Shown in pieces: positions 36,354 to 44,922 of a stretch of DNA of 64,000 bases (position 1 is the stretch's first letter; every line of letters begins with the position of its first letter). The DNA is from RH-AL1 sp965198715 (lineage in GTDB: Bacteria; Pseudomonadota; Alphaproteobacteria; Rhizobiales; Beijerinckiaceae), in contig CBDAPV010000002.1 of assembly GCA_965198715.1 (NCBI GenBank), positions 1,116,001 through 1,180,000 on the forward strand. The letters run 5' to 3'. The notes below the pieces were generated by a model, which had not been told where the DNA came from, made no database searches, and saw nothing but the letters and a program-made list of their open reading frames with translations. A program made the position numbers and the translations under genes.

Positions 36354-37346
36354 CTACTTCGCCAAAACCTCGACGTCGCGGTCGAGCGTCGAGGACACTT
36401 TAAAGGTGGTCTGGAAGGTCTTGGCATCGTGGCGGGCGATGGCGACGTATTCGCCCTCGGCCAGCACCAGCGACGGGAAGGCACCGATCAGCTCGCGGAT
36501 GACGTCGCCGCCAGGCGTGAGGATCGTGAAGGCGGTGTTGGCCAGGGCCTCGCCGCCGGAATCGTTGACGAGCTTCAGCGTCATCACCGCGGAACGGTGC
36601 CGTAGCGTTGCGTCGGTAAGCTTGCCGGCCTGCACCTTGAGGTCGGCGGCGACGACCGAGTTCGTCTTGTTGCCGACGCCGGACTTCTGCGCGCCGGCGT
36701 AACCAGCCGTGTCGAGCAAAGTCGACACCACGTGGTAGCTGCCCTCGGGCAGGGCGACGAGGTCGCCGGCCTTGGCGCCGGCCAGCACCAGCTTGGCCTC
36801 GGAATTGCCGGCCTCCGGCACGTAAATCGAGATCGACAGCCTGGCCGGGTTGATGGGCTTGTCTCCGAGCATGCCGACGATGCGCATCGCGCCCGCGTTG
36901 AGGACGAGGCGTTCGCTCGAGGCGCTGCCGGTGACGGTCACGCGCCGCACCGCGGAGGCCAAATCGAGCGCGGCGTGCACCATGTAGGTGCCTTCCGGCA
37001 AACCGAGCGTCGGCGCCGCCTCGTCGGACTGCGCGACGAGCTTGTGCCTGCCCTTGGCATCGAGGCCCTCGGCGAAGATCCGCCAGTGGATCGGCACCTT
37101 GCCGGTGATCGGCTGGGTGTCGCGCGGGGTCAGCAGGGCGGAGAGCACGAGTTGGCCGCGCTTCTTCTCCGGTGCCGGCGTTTCGACTTTGGGGATCGGC
37201 ACCACTGGCGCCACCGCGGTGCCGGGCGTGGGCATCGCGCCCGTGGCCGGCAGCGTCCCTTGCGCCAGAACGGACGAAGCCGGAAGCGCAACGACGAGCG
37301 CCGCCGAGAGGAGCGTGCGGATCGTAATCATGCGAGCGGCGATCAT
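36354..37346 (-). CDS. Exported protein of unknown function, cotranscribed with YfhO-like gene
   Basis: The 330-residue protein begins with a signal peptide (TLLSAALVVALPASSVLAQ), a Pro/Thr-rich linker and then repeated beta-rich units. Recurring patterns such as LGLPEGTYMVHAALDL, VALPEGSYHVVSTLLD and LVLAEGEYVAIARHD show at least three related beta-sandwich modules. Its start overlaps the stop of the membrane-protein gene upstream (ATGA), so the pair is coupled. A periplasmic binding or structural role is possible; no enzyme motif is visible. Confidence 0.65.
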   Translation of the reverse strand: MIAARMITIRTLLSAALVVALPASSVLAQGTLPATGAMPTPGTAVAPVVPIPKVETPAPEKKRGQLVLSALLTPRDTQPITGKVPIHWRIFAEGLDAKGRHKLVAQSDEAAPTLGLPEGTYMVHAALDLASAVRRVTVTGSASSERLVLNAGAMRIVGMLGDKPINPARLSISIYVPEAGNSEAKLVLAGAKAGDLVALPEGSYHVVSTLLDTAGYAGAQKSGVGNKTNSVVAADLKVQAGKLTDATLRHRSAVMTLKLVNDSGGEALANTAFTILTPGGDVIRELIGAFPSLVLAEGEYVAIARHDAKTFQTTFKVSSTLDRDVEVLAK

Positions 37347-39748
37347 CCCCCGGTCCGGTGCAGCAGGCCGCCGGCCGCGGCGGCGAGGTTGGCGAGCGAG
37401 AAGGGGTGGAAGCGGAATTGGACGGTGTGATGGCCGGCCGGCACTGCGACGCCGCGAAACAGCAGGTCCGCGCGCAGCACCGGTGAAGCGGCGCCGTCGA
37501 CTTGGGCTACCCAGCCCGGATAGTAGAGGTCGTGCAGCACGAGGATGCCGGGAATTGTTGCCTCGACGTCGATCGTCACGGCGTCGTCACCCGTCGCGGT
37601 AATGGTGGCGGCGCCGGCCGTCGGTGATGCGGGCTGCTCCGGGCTTGCCGGCAGGAGGTCTCGATCGCTCCTGTCGATCAGCGCCTCGGTGCCGAGCTTG
37701 AACTCGGGCAGGTCTCCCGATGCGATCACGGCTTCGTCGTCGACGAAACGCCATGCTGTGACCAGGCTTGCGCGCGGCACGATGGGATTGCCGAGACGGT
37801 ACACGTCAATGTGGTCACCCGCATAGAGCAGGGTGGCACGCGGGCGCGGCATCTGGCGCGGCAGGTCGGCGATGGAACGGTCGAGCACGAGGTAATCGAG
37901 GCCGAGCAGGGTGGCGAGGCGCGAATTGTAGCCTCGAAAGGTTTCGGGGAAGGCGCGCCAGCGCGGCGCATCGCTGTTCTCGCCGACGCCGACGGCGCGG
38001 CTGTAGGCGCCGATACGTAGCGGATTGTAGCCGGCGGTGTCCTCGAGCTTGAGCACCATGGCGGCGTTCTGCCAAGAGCCGTCGAGCCCCAAAATCTCGA
38101 TGCGCGGGCGCTCGCCGCGGGCGAGGCGCGGCGCCATGTCGGCGCGCAACGCCGCCAGCGCCGCGGCTTCCGAAGGATTGAGCTCGTAGGCGGAGTAGTT
38201 GCGCGATGGCTCGGCGTTGATCGCGGTGTCGGCGTTGCGCCAATTGAGCTGAGCCGCCGTGGCGATGACGAGGAGGGCGGCGACGAGCGAACGTTTAGAG
38301 GGTTTGTTGCCGCGCACGAGGACCACCACCGCTATCGAAGCCGCAGCGGTCGCCGGCATCAACGCGAGTAGGATGCCGCCGAGATGGCCTGCCGCGAAAG
38401 AGAGCGTCAGGCCGGAGCCGAGCACAAGCCCGCAGGCTAGGAGCACGGCGGCGAGGCGGACCCAGCCGAGCTTCGGCAGGCCAGCCTCAAGGAAGCGCTG
38501 CAGCAGGTAGCCCGAGGCGAATGCCAGCGCGATGTTGGCGATGAAGGCGGCATCGGCCGGCCGGCGGTATAGCGAAACGCCCGGCACAAGATCGAACGCC
38601 AGGCCGAAGACGGGTGTGAAGCGGCCGAGAGCGAAGAGCACCGCGATGACGCCCATCAGTGCCAACGTGCGAACGCCGCGCTCGCCGAGGCGTCCGCCGG
38701 CGAGACCGTGCCACAGCACCAGTAGGAGCGGCAGGGTGCCGGCGAAGAGGTAGTTGGTGGAGCGGTCGGTGTAGTTGTCGCCGAAGATCGTGGTCGTGCC
38801 CGGCCCCCAGTAGTTGTAGGGCCAATCAAGCGAGCCGAAGGCGTTCGGGGCGAAGAGGGTGAGCAGGTTGGCGGGATCGAGCGAGCCCTGCAGGGCGACG
38901 CCGTAGGAAATGCCGGGGCGATTCGAGCCTTGGAGCAATTGCATCGTCAGGAGGACGGGGACCGCCATCACCGCCACAACCGTGACGCCGGCGACGAGCA
39001 GCACGGGGAGGCGGCGGCGCAGCGCGGCAACGGCATTCCCTTCGCGCAGGATCTCGCGCAGAACGGCGCCGACGAGCACCAGGCAGAGAAGAAAGGCGAC
39101 CTGGTCGCGGCCGAGCGCCATGAGCGCGGCGAGGAGGCCCGCCACGACGCCGAGCGCGAGCGAGCGCCGGTCGAGCGCCGCCTGCAGCGCCCAGAGCGAC
39201 GGTGGGAAGAAGCCGTAGGAGATGATCATGCCGGTGTGCTGCAGCCGCCCGGCCGCGGCGCCGCCGAAGGCGAAGACGAGCGCCGCCAGCAGGGCGGCGA
39301 GCGGATGCCACCCCCAGCGCCGGCCCAGGCCGAGCATGCCGAGCGCGCCGAGGACAAGGTGGCTGAACACCATGGCGTCGAACCCCTGCATCGAGGCCTG
39401 CGGCGCGGCGAGCGCGAACAGCAGCATCGTCGGGGTGAAAACGAGCGATTGCGGGTCGGCCACCGCCGGGTAGCCGGCATATTGGTAGGGGTTCCACAAC
39501 GGCAGCGTGCCGTGGCGCAGCGCATCGCCGAGGAAGCGGAACATCGCGTAGAACTGGTTCTTGGAGTCCCACGGCACCACGTCGCCGGCGAGCGGCCAGC
39601 GCAGCGCGGCCGCAACCGCGATCGCGAGCAGCGCGGTGAGCGTCACAGCCGTGGCCCGCCGCGACCAGGGCAGGGCGCGTCGGCGTGCCGCCGCGAAAAG
39701 CCGCGGCTCGGCGGCGATGAGATCGTCCGAGGTGTCGATGGAGGTCAT
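37343..39748 (-). CDS. YfhO-like polytopic membrane protein (GT-C glycosyltransferase-like)
   Basis: The 801-residue protein has at least 11 hydrophobic segments in the first ~510 residues and a large soluble domain after that. The early loop contains PWDSKNQFYAMFRFLGDAL and LWNPYQYAGYPAVADPQS, characteristic of the YfhO family, which resembles GT-C glycosyltransferases acting on lipid-linked sugars outside the membrane. An acidic residue in the first loop is the expected catalytic site. The family may decorate lipids or teichoic-type polymers; the substrate here is unknown. Confidence 0.75.
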   Translation of the reverse strand: MTSIDTSDDLIAAEPRLFAAARRRALPWSRRATAVTLTALLAIAVAAALRWPLAGDVVPWDSKNQFYAMFRFLGDALRHGTLPLWNPYQYAGYPAVADPQSLVFTPTMLLFALAAPQASMQGFDAMVFSHLVLGALGMLGLGRRWGWHPLAALLAALVFAFGGAAAGRLQHTGMIISYGFFPPSLWALQAALDRRSLALGVVAGLLAALMALGRDQVAFLLCLVLVGAVLREILREGNAVAALRRRLPVLLVAGVTVVAVMAVPVLLTMQLLQGSNRPGISYGVALQGSLDPANLLTLFAPNAFGSLDWPYNYWGPGTTTIFGDNYTDRSTNYLFAGTLPLLLVLWHGLAGGRLGERGVRTLALMGVIAVLFALGRFTPVFGLAFDLVPGVSLYRRPADAAFIANIALAFASGYLLQRFLEAGLPKLGWVRLAAVLLACGLVLGSGLTLSFAAGHLGGILLALMPATAAASIAVVVLVRGNKPSKRSLVAALLVIATAAQLNWRNADTAINAEPSRNYSAYELNPSEAAALAALRADMAPRLARGERPRIEILGLDGSWQNAAMVLKLEDTAGYNPLRIGAYSRAVGVGENSDAPRWRAFPETFRGYNSRLATLLGLDYLVLDRSIADLPRQMPRPRATLLYAGDHIDVYRLGNPIVPRASLVTAWRFVDDEAVIASGDLPEFKLGTEALIDRSDRDLLPASPEQPASPTAGAATITATGDDAVTIDVEATIPGILVLHDLYYPGWVAQVDGAASPVLRADLLFRGVAVPAGHHTVQFRFHPFSLANLAAAAGGLLHRTGG

Positions 39749-39939
39749 GTCTTAGGGATGATCTAAGCCGAGGATCATGGCGCCGGCGCGGCCCTTCCTT
39801 CACTGGAACGGCTCGAGGTCGCGGCCTCCTTGCCGGATGGCGCTTGCATCGCGCCGGCGGCTGCCGATCTTACGGCGGCATCGCCGGCCCGCCGGCACCA
39901 CCTTCCCCAGCGGAATAGTCGAAAAGCCTCCGATTCTCA

Positions 39940-40506
39940 ATGAGCGAAACCCTCGAACTCCTGAAGACCCGGCGCTCCGCCAAGGCGCCGATGCTGTCCG
40001 AGCCCGGCCCCGACCCGCAAGCGCTCGAAGCGATGCTCGCCGTCGCCGCGCGGGTGCCCGATCACGGCAAGCTGGCGCCCTGGCGCTTCATCGTTTTCGC
40101 CGGCGCTGCGCGCACCGAGGCCGGCGCCATCATCGCCGACGTCTTCGCCGCAGCCCAGCCTGGCGCCGACGACAAGAGGCTCGAGATCGAGCGCCGGCGC
40201 TTCTCCGCGCCCGTCGTGATCGCCGTGGTGTCGCGCGCGGCATCGCACGCGAAGATCCCGGAATGGGAGCAGCTGATGTCGGCCGGCGCGGTGTGCATGA
40301 ACCTTACGGTGGCGGCCAACGCAATGGGCTATGCCACGTGCTGGCTCACCGAGTGGTACGCCTACGACCGCGCCGTGCTAACGCGCTTCGGCCTCGCGCC
40401 GGACGAGAAGATCGCCGGCTTCATCCATGTCGGATCGGCGCCGAGCCCGCGCGAGGATCGCGACAGGCCGGTGCTCGCCGACCTCGTCACCACCTTCGCG
40501 GCCTGA
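39940..40506 (+). CDS. Nitroreductase family protein (YdjA-like)
   Basis: The 188-residue flavoprotein belongs to the short nitroreductases. LLKTRRSAKAPML gives the N-terminal FMN-binding Arg-Arg-Ser, ARVPDHGKLAPWRFIVF the second FMN contact and GYATCWLTEWYAYD the C-terminal part. It reduces nitro compounds or quinones with NAD(P)H. It lies five bases before a flavin reductase-like gene, so the two flavoproteins form an operon. Confidence 0.85.
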   Translation: MSETLELLKTRRSAKAPMLSEPGPDPQALEAMLAVAARVPDHGKLAPWRFIVFAGAARTEAGAIIADVFAAAQPGADDKRLEIERRRFSAPVVIAVVSRAASHAKIPEWEQLMSAGAVCMNLTVAANAMGYATCWLTEWYAYDRAVLTRFGLAPDEKIAGFIHVGSAPSPREDRDRPVLADLVTTFAA

Positions 40507-40510
40507 TCCG

Positions 40511-41122
40511 ATGCTGTTCTACGAGCCCCATGCGAGGGACAGGAGCGTGCTGCCGCACGACCCGTTCAAGGCGATCATCGCGCCGCGCCCGATCGGCTGG
40601 GTCACGACGATGTCGCGCAAGGGCGAGGTCAACCTTGCGCCCTACTCGTTCTTCAACGCCTTCGCCGACCGCCCGCCGCTGATCGCCTTCTCCTCGCAGG
40701 GCTACAAGGATTCCGTCGCCTTCATCAAGGAGACGGGAGAGTTCGTGTGGAACATGCCGACCTACGCGCTACGCGACGCCATGAACGCGACGGCCGCCGA
40801 CCTCGAGCGCGGACGCAGCGAACCGGAGTTCGCGCACCTCCAGATGGCGCCGTGCCAGCTGGTGGCGCCGCCGCGCGTCGCCGCAAGCCCCGCCGCGCTC
40901 GAATGCAAGCTCGTCGAGGTCAAACGCCTGACCGACCGGCACGGCACCGAACTCGACTACTGGCTCACCATCGGCGAGGTGGTCGGCGTGCATCTCGACC
41001 CGGCCTACGTGAAGGACGGCATCCTCGACATGGCGGCAATGGCGCCGATCGCGCGCTGCGGCTACAGGGACTATGTCGTTGCCGACCGCCCCTTCGCGAT
41101 GGACCGCCCGCCCAAGCCTTGA
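40511..41122 (+). CDS. Flavin reductase-like (FMN-binding split barrel) protein
   Basis: The 203-residue protein has the split-barrel motif PRPIGWVTTMSRKGEVNLAPYSFFNAFADRPP read across two segments, followed by ETGEFVWNMPTYALRDAMNAT, and a C-terminal GYRDYVV. It belongs to the DIM6/NTAB flavin reductase group, which binds FMN and may supply reduced flavin. It is cotranscribed with the nitroreductase gene. Confidence 0.85.
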   Translation: MLFYEPHARDRSVLPHDPFKAIIAPRPIGWVTTMSRKGEVNLAPYSFFNAFADRPPLIAFSSQGYKDSVAFIKETGEFVWNMPTYALRDAMNATAADLERGRSEPEFAHLQMAPCQLVAPPRVAASPAALECKLVEVKRLTDRHGTELDYWLTIGEVVGVHLDPAYVKDGILDMAAMAPIARCGYRDYVVADRPFAMDRPPKP

Positions 41123-41145
41123 GGGACATCTTTCGCGCCGCCGGA

Positions 41146-42294
41146 CTACAACAACGAAAGCTGCTCCCCCTTCAGCACCGGCCTGCGGAACAGGTCGGTG
41201 CGCAGCTTCATCCGCTCGCTCGCGTAGCCGTTGCGCGCCGCGGCCGCCTCGAAGCGCCGCCCGATCATCCAGGCGAAAGGCCCGGTACCGCTCTGCCGCT
41301 CGCCCCAGGTCGCATCGTAGGCCTTGCCCTTCCGCATGGAGGCGACGAGCGTCATGACGTGGCGAAGCTTGTCGGGGAAATGCTCGGTCAGCCACTGCTC
41401 GAAAAGGTCGCGCAGTTCGAGGGGTAGCCGCAGCATGACGTAGCCGGCCTCGCGTGCGCCCAAAGCGGCGGCCCGTGTGAGGATGGTCTCGATCTCGTGG
41501 TCGTTGATCGCCGGGATGATCGGCGCCACCATGACGGTGGCAGGGACGCCGGCCCTGGCGAGTTCCTCGATGGCGGCGAGGCGACGGGCCGGTGCGCTCG
41601 CGCGTGGCTCCATCTTGCGGGCGAGGGCGGGATCAAGCGTGGTGATCGAGAGCGCCACCTTGACCAGTCCCTTGCGGGCCATCGGTGCGAGAATGTCGAG
41701 ATCGCGCAGCACCAGAGCCGATTTTGTGACGATGCCGACGGGGTGGTCGGCGCGCGCCAGCACTTCCAGCACGGAGCGGGTGATCTTACGCTCGCGTTCG
41801 ATCGGCTGATAGGGATCGGTGTTCGTGCCCATAGCAATTGTCTTGGCTTCGTAGCCGGATGCGGCGAGCTCCTTCTCCAAGAGCTCTGCGGCATTGGTCT
41901 TGGCGAAGAGCTTGGTCTCGAAGTCGAGGCCTGGCGAGAGGCCCATGTTGGCGTGGGTCGGCCGAGCGAAGCAGTAGACGCAACCATGCTCGCAGCCACG
42001 ATAAGGATTGATAGAGCGATCGAAGGAGATGTCGGGCGATTCGTTGCGGGTGATGATGGTCCGGGCGCGCTCGAACACGACCTCGGTGTGGATCGGACCA
42101 AACTCGGGCTCGTTCCAGCCGTCCGGCTCGGCGATGCGCTGCTCGACCTCATAACGGCCGGACGGGTTGGTCAGCGCGCCACGCCCTCTACGAGCGCTCG
42201 GTATGACACCTGCATGACTTACCGGAACGGAAGCAGCACGGCGAGCAAGCGACTGAGCAACCACGGGCGCAACCTTCACGTTAGATGCAAACAT
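41146..42294 (-). CDS. PA0069-family radical SAM protein
   Basis: The protein (382 residues) has the radical SAM cluster motif CEHGCVYCFARP. It is followed by the SAM-binding barrel with AMGTNTDPYQPIERERKITR and VALSITTLDPALARKMEPRA, diagnostic of the PA0069 group related to spore photoproduct lyase. The reaction is not known. It would bind a [4Fe-4S] cluster through Cys106, Cys110 and Cys113 by approximate count. It is convergent with the flavin reductase gene. Confidence 0.85.
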   Translation of the reverse strand: MFASNVKVAPVVAQSLARRAASVPVSHAGVIPSARRGRGALTNPSGRYEVEQRIAEPDGWNEPEFGPIHTEVVFERARTIITRNESPDISFDRSINPYRGCEHGCVYCFARPTHANMGLSPGLDFETKLFAKTNAAELLEKELAASGYEAKTIAMGTNTDPYQPIERERKITRSVLEVLARADHPVGIVTKSALVLRDLDILAPMARKGLVKVALSITTLDPALARKMEPRASAPARRLAAIEELARAGVPATVMVAPIIPAINDHEIETILTRAAALGAREAGYVMLRLPLELRDLFEQWLTEHFPDKLRHVMTLVASMRKGKAYDATWGERQSGTGPFAWMIGRRFEAAAARNGYASERMKLRTDLFRRPVLKGEQLSLL

Positions 42295-42433
42295 TTAAAG
42301 AACAAAGAAGGAACAGTCAATCCTGACCTGTGGATAACCTTTGCTACTTCTTGCAGCGCGAGAAGCAGGTCGTCATGTCGCCGGCGCCGATGATTCCCAT
42401 TCGGCTCCTGGCGAGGAAAACTGAGCCCAAGCA

Positions 42434-42943
42434 ATGATTTCCGCCATCGTACTCGCCACCGGCGACCCGCCCGAGCGCGCGCGCGAACTCGCGGTGCGCT
42501 CGCTTGCATGGCTCGTCTCGGCAGTCGTGGCCGGTGTCGTGCGTGACGTCACAGCCGCGTGCCCGCGCGATTGGCCGGTTGAGGACGTGATGGAGCATGC
42601 CGGCTGCGCGCTGGTGAGTGCGGAGCACGAGGCCGACCGTCTCGCCGCCGCCGCCGCGCTTGTAAAATGCGAGCGCGTTCTGGTGCTGCGCCTCGGCTTC
42701 CAGCCCGAAGGACCGCTCGTCGCCGAGATCGACGCGGCGCAGCCGCGATTGGCGCCGGACACGCCGGCTCTTCTCCTCGAAGCGCCGGCAACGGCGCTGC
42801 AGCGCCTGTTTCCGGACCGTGCGCCCGTGGTCGGGCTATTGCTGACGCGCGGGCAGGTATCCGCTGCGCCTTCGTTCAGTCATCTGGCGCGAACCGCTCG
42901 CGGCGGGCTCCGGTTGCGGACGCGGCTGGTGCCGGTTCTCTAG
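42434..42943 (+). CDS. Hypothetical protein, possibly a degenerate GT2-like glycosyltransferase
   Basis: The protein has 169 residues. The beginning MISAIVLATGDPPERARELA and the spacing of AGVVRDVTAACP, MEHAGCALVS and LRLGFQPEGPLVAEIDA resemble a family of short GT2-like proteins that usually start MISVLIPT and carry VIVADAGS; here the acidic nucleotide-sugar-binding residues are not conserved. The C-terminal end is basic. Family membership is tentative, and it may be a non-catalytic homolog. It is convergent with the metallopeptidase gene, directly abutting it. Confidence 0.4.
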   Translation: MISAIVLATGDPPERARELAVRSLAWLVSAVVAGVVRDVTAACPRDWPVEDVMEHAGCALVSAEHEADRLAAAAALVKCERVLVLRLGFQPEGPLVAEIDAAQPRLAPDTPALLLEAPATALQRLFPDRAPVVGLLLTRGQVSAAPSFSHLARTARGGLRLRTRLVPVL

Positions 42944-43900
42944 CTATTGCTCGCCCGCCCCCGCCTGGTTGCCGCCGCTGCCGAAGGTATCACAGCTCGA
43001 GATCTTGCCCGTTTGCAGCCCCTCCTTCAGCCAGTGCACGCGCTGCGCCGAAGATCCGTGGGTGAAGCTGTCGGGCACGACGCGACCCTGGGCGGCCTCC
43101 TGCAGCGTGTCGTCGCCGATCGCCTTGGCGGTATTGACCGCCTTCTCGACGTCGCCCGGCTGCAGGAAATGGTCCTTCTGGTTGGAATTGGCGGCCCATA
43201 TGCCTGCAAAGCAATCCGCCTGCAGCTCGATCTTCACAGAGATGGCGTTGCGCTGCGGGCCGGAGACGCGCTGCTCCTGCGCCTGCATCTTGGACAGGGT
43301 GCCGAGCTGGTCCTGGACGTGGTGGCCGATCTCGTGGGCGATGACGTAGGCGTAGGCGAAGTCGCCGCCGCCGCCGAGCTTCTGCTTCATCTGGGCGAAG
43401 AAGGAGAGGTCGAGATACACCTTCTTGTCGATGGGGCAGTAGAACGGACCCATCGCCGAGCGCGCGCCGCCGCAGGCCGAGCGGGTCTGGCCCGAATAGA
43501 GCACGAGGTGGACGGGCTGATACTGGATGCTGGCCTGCTGCGGCAGCACGCGCGACCAGGTGTCCTCGGTCTCGCCGAGGATCGCGGCGGCGAACTGGCC
43601 CATCTGGTCCTTCGGCGTGCCTGTCTGCGCCTGGCGCTGCGGTCGGCCTTCGCCGTCACCCTGCGTCTGCTGATATTGGCCGCCGTTGCGCATCGAGTTG
43701 ACCTGCTCGGCGCCGTTGATGAGCACCAGCGGGTTGATGCCGAGAAAATAGCCGACGAGACCCAGCACCACGATGGTGCCGAGCCCGAGCCCGCCGGCGC
43801 CGCCGGGGATCATGCCGCCACCGCCGGGATCGAAGCCGCCGCCGCTGTCGTCGCGGCGGTCTTCAATGTTGTCCGAGCGACGGAAGTTATCCCATTCCAT
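42944..43900 (-). CDS. Neutral zinc metallopeptidase (YpfJ/KPN_02809 family)
   Basis: The 318-residue protein has a cytosolic Gly-rich start, one membrane helix (GLGLGTIVVLGLVGYFLGI) and a periplasmic peptidase domain with the zinc motif VIAHEIGHHVQDQLG. Other family features are YCPIDKKVYLDLSFF, ELQADCFAGIWAAN and GSSAQRVHWLKEG. The family is called putative neutral zinc metallopeptidase, with no known natural substrate. Confidence 0.88.
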   Translation of the reverse strand: MEWDNFRRSDNIEDRRDDSGGGFDPGGGGMIPGGAGGLGLGTIVVLGLVGYFLGINPLVLINGAEQVNSMRNGGQYQQTQGDGEGRPQRQAQTGTPKDQMGQFAAAILGETEDTWSRVLPQQASIQYQPVHLVLYSGQTRSACGGARSAMGPFYCPIDKKVYLDLSFFAQMKQKLGGGGDFAYAYVIAHEIGHHVQDQLGTLSKMQAQEQRVSGPQRNAISVKIELQADCFAGIWAANSNQKDHFLQPGDVEKAVNTAKAIGDDTLQEAAQGRVVPDSFTHGSSAQRVHWLKEGLQTGKISSCDTFGSGGNQAGAGEQ

Positions 43901-43965
43901 GGCGTTAGCTCCGGCACGTGCAGCTTCGAGTTGGCGCGTCTTCTAACCCGAGCCGGCGAAGCCTG

Positions 43966-44799
43966 TCATGGCCGGCGTCGGCCGAGGCTCTCGAGCTCGG
44001 CCTCCAGCATCAGGAGATCGGCCCAGGCGCGGCGCTTCATCAGCGGCTGCTTGAGCAGGAAGTCGGGCGCGAAGGTCGTCAGCGTCTTCACCGTGACGGC
44101 GTCGCCTTCGTGGGCGAGCCAACGGCCGCGCAGGCGGGTGAGCGTCTCGCGCGTGGCGAGCAGCGGCTGCGCCGCCCGCTCGCCGAGGCAGAGCAGCAGC
44201 TGCGGCGCCGCCAGCGCGATCTGTCGCCGGCAGAACGGCAGGCACAGCGCCAGCTCGAGCGCGGAGGGCATGCGTCCGCCCGGCGGTCGCCAGGGCACGA
44301 CATGGGCCAGCACGACGTCGGCCCTGGTGAGGCCAATGGCTCGCAGCATGGCCTCGAGGAGGGTGCCGGGCTTGCCGGCGAAGATCGCGCCGGCGCGCTC
44401 GTCGTCCTCGCCGGGCGCCCCCGCGATCAGCATCAGCGTCGCATCCGCAGGAAGGGCGGCGGCGATCATGCGCGAGCTGGCGGCGAGCGTGCAGCCCGGC
44501 ACCTCGGCCCAGCGCGCCTGCAGGTCGGCAAGGTTGGTCGCGCCCGCAGCGAGCGCCTCGGCCTCGGCCACCAGCACCTCGGCCGGCCGCTGCGCTGCCG
44601 CGGACGCCGGCGCTTGGCGGGCCGGCGTCCCGGCGGGCGTGCGCGCTACACGAGCGGCGGGCGGGCGCGCGGGGGCGACGAAGCGGTCGTGGGCGGCCTC
44701 ATCGACAGCCGCGTCGACACCCATGGCGGCATACCAGCGCAGCAGGCCTTCGAGCGCGAGCGCTTGGCTTCCCTCCGGCGGGTCATCGCTTACGTCCAT
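43966..44799 (-). CDS. Family-4-type uracil-DNA glycosylase, divergent
   Basis: The protein has 277 residues. The UDG fold of family 4 is recognised by LADLQARWAEVPGC near ~100, LIAGAPGEDDERAGAIFAG at motif A, LAHVVPWRPPGGRMPSALE, LCLPFCRRQIALAAPQLLLCLG and TFAPDFLLKQPLMKR. Motif A normally reads GEAPG; here it is AGAPG, so the usual glutamate is missing. The N-terminal ~95 residues are Ala/Pro-rich and unlike the core. It may still bind uracil or abasic DNA, but activity is doubtful. Confidence 0.72.
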   Translation of the reverse strand: MDVSDDPPEGSQALALEGLLRWYAAMGVDAAVDEAAHDRFVAPARPPAARVARTPAGTPARQAPASAAAQRPAEVLVAEAEALAAGATNLADLQARWAEVPGCTLAASSRMIAAALPADATLMLIAGAPGEDDERAGAIFAGKPGTLLEAMLRAIGLTRADVVLAHVVPWRPPGGRMPSALELALCLPFCRRQIALAAPQLLLCLGERAAQPLLATRETLTRLRGRWLAHEGDAVTVKTLTTFAPDFLLKQPLMKRRAWADLLMLEAELESLGRRRP

Positions 44800-44922
44800 C
44801 GTGCTGCTCTACCGTGCCGTGCTGCGCCAAGGAAGCGCGCGTCGTTGGGCCGATTGCCCGCCGCGCTCCGTCGCGGTAGGTGGGGCGAGCATCGGAACCG
44901 TTCCAAAAGAGACACGCCGGCG

